From assembly GCA_903875225.1 (NCBI GenBank), contig CAIQVJ010000023.1:1-38482 (forward strand): a stretch of 38,482 bases of DNA, read 5' to 3'. A program made the translations under genes and the position numbers. Positions within the stretch are counted from its first letter, which is position 1. Each line of letters begins with the position of its first letter. This document shows, in pieces, positions 31,368 to 38,482 of the stretch. Below the pieces are notes generated by a model, which was given only the letters and a program-made list of their open reading frames with translations, was not told the origin of the DNA and made no database searches. The DNA is from an uncultured Pseudomonadota bacterium (GTDB lineage Bacteria > Myxococcota_A > UBA796 > SXON01).

Positions 31368-32484
31368 CTGCCTGCTGCTGCTGCTGACGGCCACGGGCTG
31401 TCGGCCCTCGGGCGACTCGGACACACCGGTCGACTCCACCAACGACGACTCCGGCGCCGACACCAACTCCCAGGACGACACGGCACTCTCGACGCCGACC
31501 GTCCTCTCGAACACCCCGCTCGACGGCGAGCCGGACGTCGCGGTGAACGGGAACGCGAGCGCGACGTTCAGCGAGCCGATGGACAGCCGCACGCTGACCT
31601 CGACGACGTTCACCTTGAGCTCGGGGGATCCCGCCGTCCCGGTGCCCGGTACGGTGATCTACGCCAACGAGACCGCTGTCTTCTGGCCGGCGGAGCACCT
31701 CGCGGGAGACACGCTGTTCACCGCGTCGATCACCACGGGCGCCCGCAGCGACCTCGGCGTTCGGCTCGCGGAGGACTACACCTGGAGCTTCACCACGGGC
31801 ACCACCGTGCAGCCGGGCCTCCCGGTGAACCTGGGAACCGCCGGGAATTTCGTGATGCTCGCCAAGAGCGGGATCTCGACGGTGCCGACGTCGGCGATCA
31901 CCGGGGACATCGGCGTGAGCCCCGCAGCCGCGACCTACATCACCGGGTTCTCACTGACCGCTGATTCCACGAACGTGTTCTCGACCTCCTCGCAGGTCAC
32001 CGGCAGGGTGTTCGCGGCGGACTACGCGCCGCCCTCGCCCTCCAACATGACCCTGGCCGTCGGCGACATGGAGCTGGCGTTCACAGACGCCGCGGGCCGT
32101 GCGCCGGACTCCACCGAGCTGGGCGCCGGGGACATCGGGGGCATGACGCTCGCTCCCGGCGTCTACAAGTGGGGCACGGGCCTCTTGATCCCCACGAACG
32201 TCACGCTCGCGGGCAGCGAGACGGATGTCTGGATCTTCGAGATCGCGCAGGACCTGACGCTCAGCAGCGGGACGCAGGTCCTGCTCTCGGGCGGCGCCAT
32301 GCCGAAGAACGTCTTCTGGCAGGTCTCCGGCCTGGTCGATCTGGGCACCACGGCTCACCTCGAAGGCGTCGTCCTGACCCAGACCTCGGTCACCTTGCGC
32401 ACCGGCGCAACGCTCAATGGAAGGCTGCTCGCACAGACCGCGATCGACATCGACGGCAGCACGGTCGTCCAACCCGCCGAGTAG
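31360..32484 (+). CDS. Ice-binding-like (DUF3494) lipoprotein with Ig-like domain
   Basis: 374 residues. The signal ends in LLLLLTATGC with Cys 14. A short Asp/Ser-rich linker leads to a bacterial Ig-like domain (about 45-150: PLDGEPDVAVNGNASATFSE and WPAEHLAGDTLFTASITTG) and then a DUF3494 domain (about 155-374: VNLGTAGNFVMLAKSGIST, TGDIGVSPAAATYITGFSL, LAPGVYKWGTGLLIP, QVLLSGGAMPKNVFWQVSG). DUF3494 proteins are right-handed beta-helices; many bind ice crystals, but some are adhesins. It should be surface-exposed. The ATG at 31360 overlaps the DUF3309-like stop. Confidence 0.85.
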   Translation: MRSCLLLLLTATGCRPSGDSDTPVDSTNDDSGADTNSQDDTALSTPTVLSNTPLDGEPDVAVNGNASATFSEPMDSRTLTSTTFTLSSGDPAVPVPGTVIYANETAVFWPAEHLAGDTLFTASITTGARSDLGVRLAEDYTWSFTTGTTVQPGLPVNLGTAGNFVMLAKSGISTVPTSAITGDIGVSPAAATYITGFSLTADSTNVFSTSSQVTGRVFAADYAPPSPSNMTLAVGDMELAFTDAAGRAPDSTELGAGDIGGMTLAPGVYKWGTGLLIPTNVTLAGSETDVWIFEIAQDLTLSSGTQVLLSGGAMPKNVFWQVSGLVDLGTTAHLEGVVLTQTSVTLRTGATLNGRLLAQTAIDIDGSTVVQPAE

Positions 32485-32504
32485 GCACCACCAAGGAATT
32501 TCCC

Positions 32505-33707
32505 ATGAGCACGAAGACCGGCCCGAGCGGGCCCCCACATCGACTTCTCCTGCGCACAGTTGGAGCGGCCCTCTGCCTCTCGGCGCTGCCCGCGGTCCAC
32601 CCGGCGGCGGCGCAGGACATCAACTTCACGATCCACGCCGAGCCGGCGGCGGCGTTCTGGTTGGATGACCCGCAGGGGACCCGGTTCAGCCCGGGGTTCT
32701 ATGGCGCGATCCGGCCAGGCGTGGCGCTCGGGCGGGTCGTGAGCCTGCAGTGGTCCTACGCTCTCCTCGCCACGCCTGCGCGTGCGGGGTTCGCCGAGGA
32801 TGGCGGGGCCCAGTTCGTGGAGGCCGGCGTGCGCCTGCGGCCGTTCGCCACGCTGCGGCCCGCCTCCGAACAGCTTGGCGGGCTCTGGGTCGACGGGAAC
32901 CTCGGCTACGTCCGCACGGGCCAACTGAACCGCTTTGGGTTCGACGCGGGGCTCGGCTACGGCTTCCAGGCGTCGCCGGGGTTCGCGGTCGGCCCCGCGG
33001 TGCGCTACGGTCAGATAGTCCAACCGGACGATCTCGAGGGGAGGGATCCCAATGATGCACAGTTCCTCACGGCCGGACTGAACTTGAGCTTCGGCCCCGC
33101 GTATCGGGACGATGCCGAGGAGCCGGCAGCCGCCGCGGAGTGCCCGGTCGCGGATCCGCCCCCGGCGCCCCCGCCCGCACCCGTGTGCGTCCAGGTGGAG
33201 AAGGAGGCGGCGCTCGACACCTGCCCCGACTACGACCGCGATGGCTTGTGTGATGCGGTGGACCGTTGCCCCACCCAACCCGGCCCGGCCGACGCGTTCG
33301 GGTGCGTCATCGACCCGTGCGGAGGCGCGCCGTTGTTCGTGGTCGTGCAGTTCGGCTTCGACAGCGCCGGCCTCCCCTCGACCCGGCCCGGCGCCCCCGA
33401 GACGTTGGACCCTGTACTGGACGCCGTGGCGGCCGCTGTCGCGCAGGATCCCACCTGTCGCGTCTGCGTCGCGGGGTACGCCTCCCAGGAGGGATCCTCA
33501 GCCTACAACCTCGAGCTCAGCGGAAGACGATCCAGGGCCGTGCAGGGCTACCTCACCGCAAGCGGCATCTCGAAGTCGCGGATGCCCACCTCTGGCCACG
33601 GCGAAACCTGCCAACTCGTGCCAGAAGCTTCCCTGGCGCTGAATCGTCGTGTCGAGTTCCGGCGCCTCGCGGCCGGTGAGTCCTGCCCGACGGACTGTTC
33701 GGAGTAG
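32505..33707 (+). CDS. OmpA family outer-membrane protein with TSP3 repeat
   Basis: 400 residues. A Sec signal (cleavage about residue 36, HPAAAQD) is followed by a beta-barrel-like region (about 40-200, many aromatic/Gly alternating strands, e.g. NLGYVRTGQLNRFGFDAG), a proline linker, a thrombospondin type 3 calcium motif (DYDRDGLCDAVDRCPTQPG) and an OmpA domain (about 290-385: VVVQFGFDSAGLP, then CVAGYASQEGSSAYNLELSG). It resembles OprF-like porins that bind peptidoglycan. AAGGA before ATG 32505 is a good ribosome site. The gene lies just before a strong terminator and is the last of the sigma-54 operon. Confidence 0.88.
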   Translation: MSTKTGPSGPPHRLLLRTVGAALCLSALPAVHPAAAQDINFTIHAEPAAAFWLDDPQGTRFSPGFYGAIRPGVALGRVVSLQWSYALLATPARAGFAEDGGAQFVEAGVRLRPFATLRPASEQLGGLWVDGNLGYVRTGQLNRFGFDAGLGYGFQASPGFAVGPAVRYGQIVQPDDLEGRDPNDAQFLTAGLNLSFGPAYRDDAEEPAAAAECPVADPPPAPPPAPVCVQVEKEAALDTCPDYDRDGLCDAVDRCPTQPGPADAFGCVIDPCGGAPLFVVVQFGFDSAGLPSTRPGAPETLDPVLDAVAAAVAQDPTCRVCVAGYASQEGSSAYNLELSGRRSRAVQGYLTASGISKSRMPTSGHGETCQLVPEASLALNRRVEFRRLAAGESCPTDCSE

Positions 33708-33726
33708 GTCGCCAACCCGGAAGATC

Positions 33727-33758
33727 GAGGGCCGTCGCCGGTTTCGGCGGCGGCCCTC
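33727..33758. terminator. Bidirectional terminator between convergent OmpA and kinase-operon genes
   Basis: A near-perfect 14-bp stem (one G-U) with a GTTT loop starts 20 bases past the OmpA stop and also follows the convergent gene ending at 33809. Arms: GAGGGCCGTCGCCG and CGGCGGCGGCCCTC. It is the strongest hairpin in the window and would serve both strands, although no long T-run follows. It occupies the only gap between the two genes. Confidence 0.7.
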
Positions 33759-33808
33759 CTGGCTTTGGGGCCCGGGGCGTGCGCAGGGCCCGGCCGCCGG
33801 ATGGCAGA

Positions 33809-34936
33809 TCAGCGTCCCCCGGTGCCCGGAAACGCCAACACGAACGTGGCGGCGGGCTCCAGGGCCCCCCCGGCCAGAACATTGGCCCCGACCCGCGCCT
33901 CGATCTCGATTGGGGCGCCGGGAATGGTGAACCCCACCACGAACCGCGTCAGTACCCGGCCTGGCCACGCGACGCCTCCGAGGAGCCCCACGTCGAGGGG
34001 GCCGAACGAGGCGCCGCCAGCGACGTGCCCGCCTGCGCCAAACCCGGTTCCGTGGGTGCCGGTCGTGGAGGTGTACTGGAGGTCACCGCTCAAGAGGGGG
34101 GCGACCGACGCAGCGGCTCGCACCCAACCGTGCTTGCCTTCAGCGCCGCCCCCGATCTCGATGGGGAGCAGGACAACCGTCGTCGGGTCGGTGCTGCTGG
34201 CGTGCAGGACGTCGCCCAGCGAGCCTCCGAAGGCGAGGTCCGTCCCAACGGCCAGGTGGGGATAGGCCTGGGTGTGTGCCGGTGGGGGCTCTTCGGGACG
34301 GGTGAACGACTCGGGGGGGATCGTATGAACCACGACCTCGTTCGCCGGCGGCGTGACGGACCGGGTGGAGACAGATTGAACCTCGGGGATGGATGACGCA
34401 GGCGCGGAGGCCGCAACGTGCAGCGTCTCATCCTCGGAGACGACGACGAGCTTCGCGAACCACACGCGCCCCTCTGCCCCGTACTGCACGAGGTGTTCGC
34501 CGGGTGCGACGACGATGGGGTCGTACTGCACCGCGCCGTCGATCCAGGCCGTGCCCGACACGCCATCCTGCACGTCGACCGTGATCTGTCCCTGGCCCCC
34601 AGGAACGCCGACCGCGTCGTATGCCTTGCGTTTTTCGGGGCCGAGGCCGTCGATCCAGATCGTCGGGGCCACCCGCCGGGCGGCTGCAAACGAGGTGGCT
34701 CCCGAAACGCGGTCGCCGCTGTCGATGAGCAGCCCCCCCTCGACGAGCCACATGCGGCCGAGGAGCCCCGGATCGGCGGGAGGGCCGCACCCAAGCGTGG
34801 ACTCGAGCCGTTCGAGCGCGGCCCTGCCGCCGTCGAGATCGGCGTACAGCACGAGCTGCTCGGCCGAGGCGAGGTCCGCCGCCGGATCGCCACACTCGGC
34901 GGCGAACGCCGTGGACATCATCAGTACGAGCTCCAT
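33809..34936 (-). CDS. Putative outer-membrane protein downstream of the PEGA kinase
   Basis: 375 residues. A signal-like N-terminus (ELVLMMSTAFAAE, cleavage after AFA) precedes a region with two Cys (Cys 15 and Cys 50), a PEGA-like strand segment (QITVDVQDGVSGTAWIDGA, VVAPGEHLVQYG) and a C-terminal half that looks like beta-barrel strands (Gly/Val alternation, e.g. VGLLGGVAWPGRVLTRFVVG). I do not recognise the family. The ATG at 34936 lies inside the kinase gene and overlaps it by 16 bases, so the two form an operon. Possibly an export or signalling partner of the kinase. Confidence 0.6.
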   Translation of the reverse strand: MELVLMMSTAFAAECGDPAADLASAEQLVLYADLDGGRAALERLESTLGCGPPADPGLLGRMWLVEGGLLIDSGDRVSGATSFAAARRVAPTIWIDGLGPEKRKAYDAVGVPGGQGQITVDVQDGVSGTAWIDGAVQYDPIVVAPGEHLVQYGAEGRVWFAKLVVVSEDETLHVAASAPASSIPEVQSVSTRSVTPPANEVVVHTIPPESFTRPEEPPPAHTQAYPHLAVGTDLAFGGSLGDVLHASSTDPTTVVLLPIEIGGGAEGKHGWVRAAASVAPLLSGDLQYTSTTGTHGTGFGAGGHVAGGASFGPLDVGLLGGVAWPGRVLTRFVVGFTIPGAPIEIEARVGANVLAGGALEPAATFVLAFPGTGGR

Positions 34937-36570
34937 TCCCCACCCCCCTGGTAGTCCCAGACGTAGCGCCGCGGGGCGCGACTGCCTGTCTGGATGTTTC
35001 GGATGATGCTCTGGCCGCCCGGAAAGAGCATCGTGACGGTGAATGATCCGCTCGGAAGCAGGTGGTTGACCACCGGGGCGGTCCCGATGGATACGCCATC
35101 GATCCGGACATCGGCGCCGCCTGGCACCGAGGCAAACGTCACTGCCCAACTCGCGCCAGCGACAGCGTCCGGAGGCGCTTCGACCAACGCGGCGGGTACC
35201 GCCTCGGCGACCGCCTTCGGGGTGGCAGTGCCTGCTGCGGGGACGGGCACCGCTCGAGGCGGCGCCGCACCGGCTGGTGCGACAGCTGTCGCAGCTGGGG
35301 CGGTCGCAACGGGGGCGGACGCGGTGGGGGCGGACACCTCGGGCGCAGGGTCAGCGCGGAGCGGCTCGGGCGCGAGGTTCGGCGCGCTCTGCCACGCGTT
35401 GGGCAGCGGGGCGTCGATCGACAATTGGGGCGCCGCGCCGGGGTGCGCGTTCGCGCTGGCCAGGATGACGGGGCTGACCACCGCGTAGGGCTGGGAGGAG
35501 AGCGTGACCGCGATCCCCGCCGCGCTCGCTGCGAGGGTGAGCCCGACGATGGCGATTCCGAACGAGGGCCACGACCCCCGGCGAGGACTGCGCGGCGGCA
35601 TCATGCCGGTGGGCGCGTCCCGCGGCTGTGCCACGGGCGGGAGCTTGCCGAGGATCGCGATGGTCTCGGAGAGCGTGAGGCCTACCAGCTCGTCGGGCTC
35701 CAGCGGGAGCGATGTGGGGACATACGCCTCGGCCCAGGCCCGCAGGGTCATCCCGTGGGCCGCCTGCCGGAGAGCGTGGCAGCGATCCTCGACCTCGCGG
35801 GCCGTGGGGCGGCTCGAGGGCTCGACCTGACACATCTCCGCGGCGAGCCCGATCACGGCGATCACCTCGGGCGTGCGGTCCACCGCGGGGCCCCGCTCGT
35901 GGAAGACCCCATGCGTCACGGCCTTCTCGCGCGTGACGAGCACCCGCAGCAGCACGCCGAGCGAGTAGACGTCCCCCGCGGGCGTCTCCACGCCCGACAA
36001 CCGCTCCGGCGCGATGTACCCGAGCGTCCCTGCGACGCTGGAGACCGTGTGGGACTCACGCGCCGCGAACGTTGCCCGGGCGATCCCGAAATCGAGGACC
36101 TTCACCTCGCCGCCGGGGGTGATCTGTACGTTGGCGGGCTTGAGATCGCGGTGCAGCAGGTTCAGTGGCCGGCCATCGGGCCCGGGGTGCTGCACCACCT
36201 TGTCGAGCACGCGGGCGACCTCCTGGATGATCTCGAGCGCGACCGTCGGCGGAAAGGCCCCCCGCTTCAGCAGCGCGCCGGCGGACGCCCCCTCGATGTA
36301 CTCCATCACCACCGCGAGTCGGCCGTTCAGACGGGTCGGGGCATCTACGCTCACGATGGCGCGGTCCCGCACCAGCCCGAGGATGCGGGCCTCGTCGCGG
36401 AACCGCATCAACGCCTCGGGGGACATGTCGTCTTCGTGCATGACCTTCACCGCGACTTCCTTGCGGAACCCGTCGGACCCCTCCATCACCGCCCGGTACA
36501 CGGTGCCGCAGCCGCCGCGCCCGATCACCGCAAGGATGCTGTACGTCCGCCGCGTGCGAAGATCATTCAT
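34921..36570 (-). CDS. Ser/Thr protein kinase with membrane helix and PEGA domain
   Basis: 549 residues. The kinase domain is complete: GRGGCGTVY, VAVKVM, HRDLKPANV, VLDFGIAR, GYIAPERL and DVYSLGVLL. A linker leads to a membrane helix (about 337-360, FGIAIVGLTLAASAAGIAV), an Ala/Pro-rich extracytoplasmic stalk and a C-terminal PEGA domain (about 480-549, SVPGGADVRIDGVSIGTAP). Kinase phosphorylates Ser/Thr on partners in the cytoplasm and may be switched by an envelope signal sensed by the PEGA domain. The ATG at 36570 begins just before the kinase fold; ATG 36624 would add 18 residues. No Shine-Dalgarno is strong. It is divergent from the sigma-54-like promoter at 36739. Confidence 0.92.
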   Translation of the reverse strand: MNDLRTRRTYSILAVIGRGGCGTVYRAVMEGSDGFRKEVAVKVMHEDDMSPEALMRFRDEARILGLVRDRAIVSVDAPTRLNGRLAVVMEYIEGASAGALLKRGAFPPTVALEIIQEVARVLDKVVQHPGPDGRPLNLLHRDLKPANVQITPGGEVKVLDFGIARATFAARESHTVSSVAGTLGYIAPERLSGVETPAGDVYSLGVLLRVLVTREKAVTHGVFHERGPAVDRTPEVIAVIGLAAEMCQVEPSSRPTAREVEDRCHALRQAAHGMTLRAWAEAYVPTSLPLEPDELVGLTLSETIAILGKLPPVAQPRDAPTGMMPPRSPRRGSWPSFGIAIVGLTLAASAAGIAVTLSSQPYAVVSPVILASANAHPGAAPQLSIDAPLPNAWQSAPNLAPEPLRADPAPEVSAPTASAPVATAPAATAVAPAGAAPPRAVPVPAAGTATPKAVAEAVPAALVEAPPDAVAGASWAVTFASVPGGADVRIDGVSIGTAPVVNHLLPSGSFTVTMLFPGGQSIIRNIQTGSRAPRRYVWDYQGGGEWSSY

Positions 36571-36738
36571 TTGTGGAACGTAATCACCAAACCCTGTGAC
36601 GCGTCCAAAGTATTGCGCGTGCATCCGCGAGTCTTCTGCACCTCGAATTGACGGAGGTGTCGCATCATTTTGATGGAGGGTGGTCTGCTGTCGTCCTGGA
36701 TGGACGAGTCAAGTTACTGATAGTACGGTGCTTTCCGC

Positions 36739-36755
36739 TTGGCTCAGGACTTGCT
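36739..36755 (+). promoter_or_regulatory. Sigma-54-like (-24/-12) promoter for the barrel protein and mlaE
   Basis: TTGGCTCAGGACTTGCT matches YTGGCACGN4TTGCW with two substitutions (T for A, A for G); GG (36741-42) and GC (36753-54) are exactly ten bases apart. A start near 36766 leaves about 19 bases before ATG 36785. The 215-base gap 36571-36784 holds this site and no gene. Confidence 0.6.
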
Positions 36756-36784
36756 CTGGATCGTGGCAGGAACGAGAGACCAAT

Positions 36785-37564
36785 ATGAATACCCATCCCA
36801 CAACCCCCGATACGACCCGGCCGCAGGCTCGGACGATCCAATCCCCAGCCGAGCCCACCCAGACTGCCACCTGGACGGACGACGATGTCACCGTGCGGAC
36901 CTCCGGCTCGCTCTACCGGATTTTCGGCAACTCACTGAAGGCGGCCTGCGCCAATGCCGCGCAGCAGGCAGCCTGGCACGTGAAGGACCGGGCATGCAGG
37001 GTGAGCGCTGCCCGATCGCGGGCATCCGTGCTGGTGCCCATGGTCCTGGGTCTACTCGTGGCCGCCCCCGCGTTTGCCCACGAGGAGCACGACGGCCCCG
37101 ACCACAACCAGATCAACGGCGTCCGGGTCGACCTGCACGCCAACGTCGACGCCTACAGCGTGTTCGGGAGCGGGATTCGCGTGGAGTTCGCGGTCGTGCC
37201 CAACGGCTTCCTCCGCGGAAACGTGCATGATGAACTGGCCCTTGGTTTCGGCGCAGACCTCTTCTTCGCGCCGCTCGATTGGGGTGCGGTCTGGTACGAC
37301 GGCGGCCCCTACGCCATCCCGATGGCGGTCCTGCAGTGGAACTTCTACCTTGGGGACCACTGGTCGGTGTTCCCCGAGGCCGGCCTCGCGGTCCACGCCT
37401 CGTTCGACAGGAGTGGCTGGCAGGACAACCGCGGCCACGTGCACGGCTGGCTCTACCCGGAGGCCGAACTCGGCATCGGCGCACGTTACCACTTCAACAG
37501 CCACGTCGCGCTGTTGATGCGCGCGAGCACGCCCGGCGGACTGCAGGTCGGCATTGTCTTCTAG
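36785..37564 (+). CDS. Outer-membrane barrel-like protein with unusual N-terminal extension
   Basis: 259 residues from ATG 36785. The last 160 residues look like an outer-membrane beta-barrel (AVVPNGFLRGNV, LGFGADLFFAPL, DHWSVFPEAGLAVHAS, GIGARYHFNSHVALLMRAS). A Sec signal peptide, hydrophobic run VLVPMVLGLLVAAPAFA, sits at residues 82-98, preceded by about 75 polar residues; the mature part starts with a His-rich segment HEEHDGPDH. A GTG at 37001 would remove most of the extension and give a normal signal peptide, so the true start is uncertain. The ATG has a GAGAG-like ribosome site and follows the sigma-54-like promoter. The mlaE-type gene follows after 13 bases. Confidence 0.65.
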   Translation: MNTHPTTPDTTRPQARTIQSPAEPTQTATWTDDDVTVRTSGSLYRIFGNSLKAACANAAQQAAWHVKDRACRVSAARSRASVLVPMVLGLLVAAPAFAHEEHDGPDHNQINGVRVDLHANVDAYSVFGSGIRVEFAVVPNGFLRGNVHDELALGFGADLFFAPLDWGAVWYDGGPYAIPMAVLQWNFYLGDHWSVFPEAGLAVHASFDRSGWQDNRGHVHGWLYPEAELGIGARYHFNSHVALLMRASTPGGLQVGIVF

Positions 37565-37577
37565 GACGACCCATGCC

Positions 37578-38345
37578 GTGATCGCTCCCGGAGTCGATGC
37601 ATTCGCGATCGGCGTGTACCGGGGCGCGGGGTTTGTCGCCCGCTTCTTCGCGGAGCTGGTTCGACCACCCTTTCATCTGCGGGAGTTGGTGAAGCAATGC
37701 TACGAGGTGGGCTACCGATCGCTGCCGCTGATCACGCTCACCGGGTTCATCACCGGCATCGTGTTCACCAAGCAATCCCGGCCATCCCTGGCGGCGTTCG
37801 GTGCCACGTCGTGGCTGCCGTCGCTCATCACGGTGGCGCTCGTCCGATCCCTCGCCCCGCTGATCACCGCGCTCATCTGCGCCGGAAAGGTCGGCTCGAG
37901 CATCGGCGCCGAGCTTGGGTCGATGAAGGTGACCGAGCAGATCGAGGCCATGGAGGTCTCCGCGATCAACCCCTTCAAGTTCCTGGTGGTCACGCGCACC
38001 CTCGCGACCACGCTGATGGTGCCCGCGCTGATGTTGTTCTGCTGCTTCGTCGGCCTCGTCGGCTCCTACCTGAACGTGCACGGCAACGAAGCGGCCAGCC
38101 TGGCGAGTTTTCTCAAGAGTGGGTTCTCCACGATCAGCTACCGCGACGTCTGCTCGTCGGTCTTCAAGTCCTTCGTGTTCGGCTTCAGCATCGGGATCAT
38201 CGCGTGCTACAAGGGATTCAACGCCACCTCCGGCACGCAGGGCGTGGGCAAGGCGGCCAACGCCTCCGTGGTCCTCGCCATGTTCGTGGTGTTCATCGAG
38301 GAAGTACTCATCGTGCAGGTCGTCAACTGGGTGCGGGTGTTCTGA
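37578..38345 (+). CDS. mlaE: MlaE-type ABC permease
   Basis: 255 residues of the MlaE/YrbE permease family, with an N-terminal amphipathic part, about five membrane helices and the family segments TGFITGIVFTKQ, GKVGSSIGAELGSMKVTEQI, EAMEVSAINPFKFLVVTR and GFNATSGTQGVGKAANASVV. MlaE-type permeases work with an MlaF ATPase and MCE-domain proteins to move phospholipids between membranes. GTG at 37578 is the likely start (AGGA eleven bases upstream); a TTG at 37554 would overlap the preceding gene. Partner genes would lie beyond the right edge. Confidence 0.85.
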   Translation: MIAPGVDAFAIGVYRGAGFVARFFAELVRPPFHLRELVKQCYEVGYRSLPLITLTGFITGIVFTKQSRPSLAAFGATSWLPSLITVALVRSLAPLITALICAGKVGSSIGAELGSMKVTEQIEAMEVSAINPFKFLVVTRTLATTLMVPALMLFCCFVGLVGSYLNVHGNEAASLASFLKSGFSTISYRDVCSSVFKSFVFGFSIGIIACYKGFNATSGTQGVGKAANASVVLAMFVVFIEEVLIVQVVNWVRVF

Positions 38346-38482
38346 TTCCAAATCGTCATGAAGCGGCGCGCTCGGCGCACGGAGCGCGGTCTGCGGGCCA
38401 CCAGTGGAAGTGCGTTCTGCCGCGAACCACGTCCGGTTGCGCGCTGAGCTCTCTGCACCTGGCTGCCGTCACCACGGCGTGC
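38346..38482. other. Right-edge segment with no gene seen
   Basis: The last 137 bases contain short frames only and no clear gene, RNA or repeat. They could be the leader of the next Mla-operon gene. Confidence 0.4.

Noticed and set aside
1..38482. tRNA, rRNA, CRISPR array, insertion sequences or phage genes
   Set aside because: No cloverleaf, repeat-spacer pattern, transposase or phage-like gene could be recognised.

Overview
This 38.5 kb window is very GC-rich and gene-dense. Its content suggests a Myxococcota-like (former deltaproteobacterial) genome: calcium-motif (MopE-type) repeat lipoproteins, a Ser/Thr kinase with a PEGA domain, a pseudokinase, many outer-membrane lipoproteins, two sigma-54 promoters, and an anaerobic tungsten and iron-sulfur enzyme. 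Taxonomy is inferred from gene families only; no rRNA or tRNA gene was seen.

Left part (1-9.4 kb): a gene fragment at the edge, a rhodanese protein divergent from a PI-PLC-like lipoprotein, then a pseudokinase, D-aminoacyl-tRNA deacylase (dtd) and long-chain acyl-CoA ligase with overlapping ends. Next come a gluzincin-type peptidase, an ArsM-like methyltransferase and, convergent to them, a MopE-repeat/lamin-tail lipoprotein.

Centre (9.4-25 kb): a tungsten, selenium and sulfur redox locus. One minus-strand run holds a small lipoprotein, a tungstate ABC importer (tupA, tupB, tupC) and a CDP-alcohol phosphatidyltransferase. Upstream of it lie two moeA genes, one fused to a periplasmic-binding-like domain. 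Divergent from moeA are a class V cysteine desulfurase and a true two-cysteine DsrC. Converging on dsrC is a five-gene operon in the order bamB-bamC-bamD-bamE-bamF: the tungsten subunit, ferredoxin and electron-transfer Hdr/Mvh-like subunits of a class II benzoyl-CoA reductase-type complex. The last gene, bamF, reads through an in-frame UGA at the second position of its N-terminal CxxC motif (CNWU) and has a hairpin just downstream. It is therefore very probably a selenoprotein that ordinary gene calling truncates. The genes fit one job: import tungstate, build the cofactor, supply sulfur or selenium, and run a low-potential Hdr-linked reductase. No NADH-module genes (bamGHI) are present; dsrC sits there instead.

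Right part (25-38.5 kb): a MacA/LolCE/LolD-like ABC exporter, an unrecognised P-loop protein, then a sigma-54-preceded envelope operon (two DUF4398 lipoproteins, one with OmpA; a DUF3309-like miniprotein; a DUF3494 ice-binding lipoprotein; a TSP3/OmpA porin-like protein). It ends at a strong bidirectional terminator. A PEGA Ser/Thr kinase with an overlapping outer-membrane protein follows on the minus strand. Divergent from it, a second sigma-54-like promoter drives a barrel-like protein and an MlaE permease.
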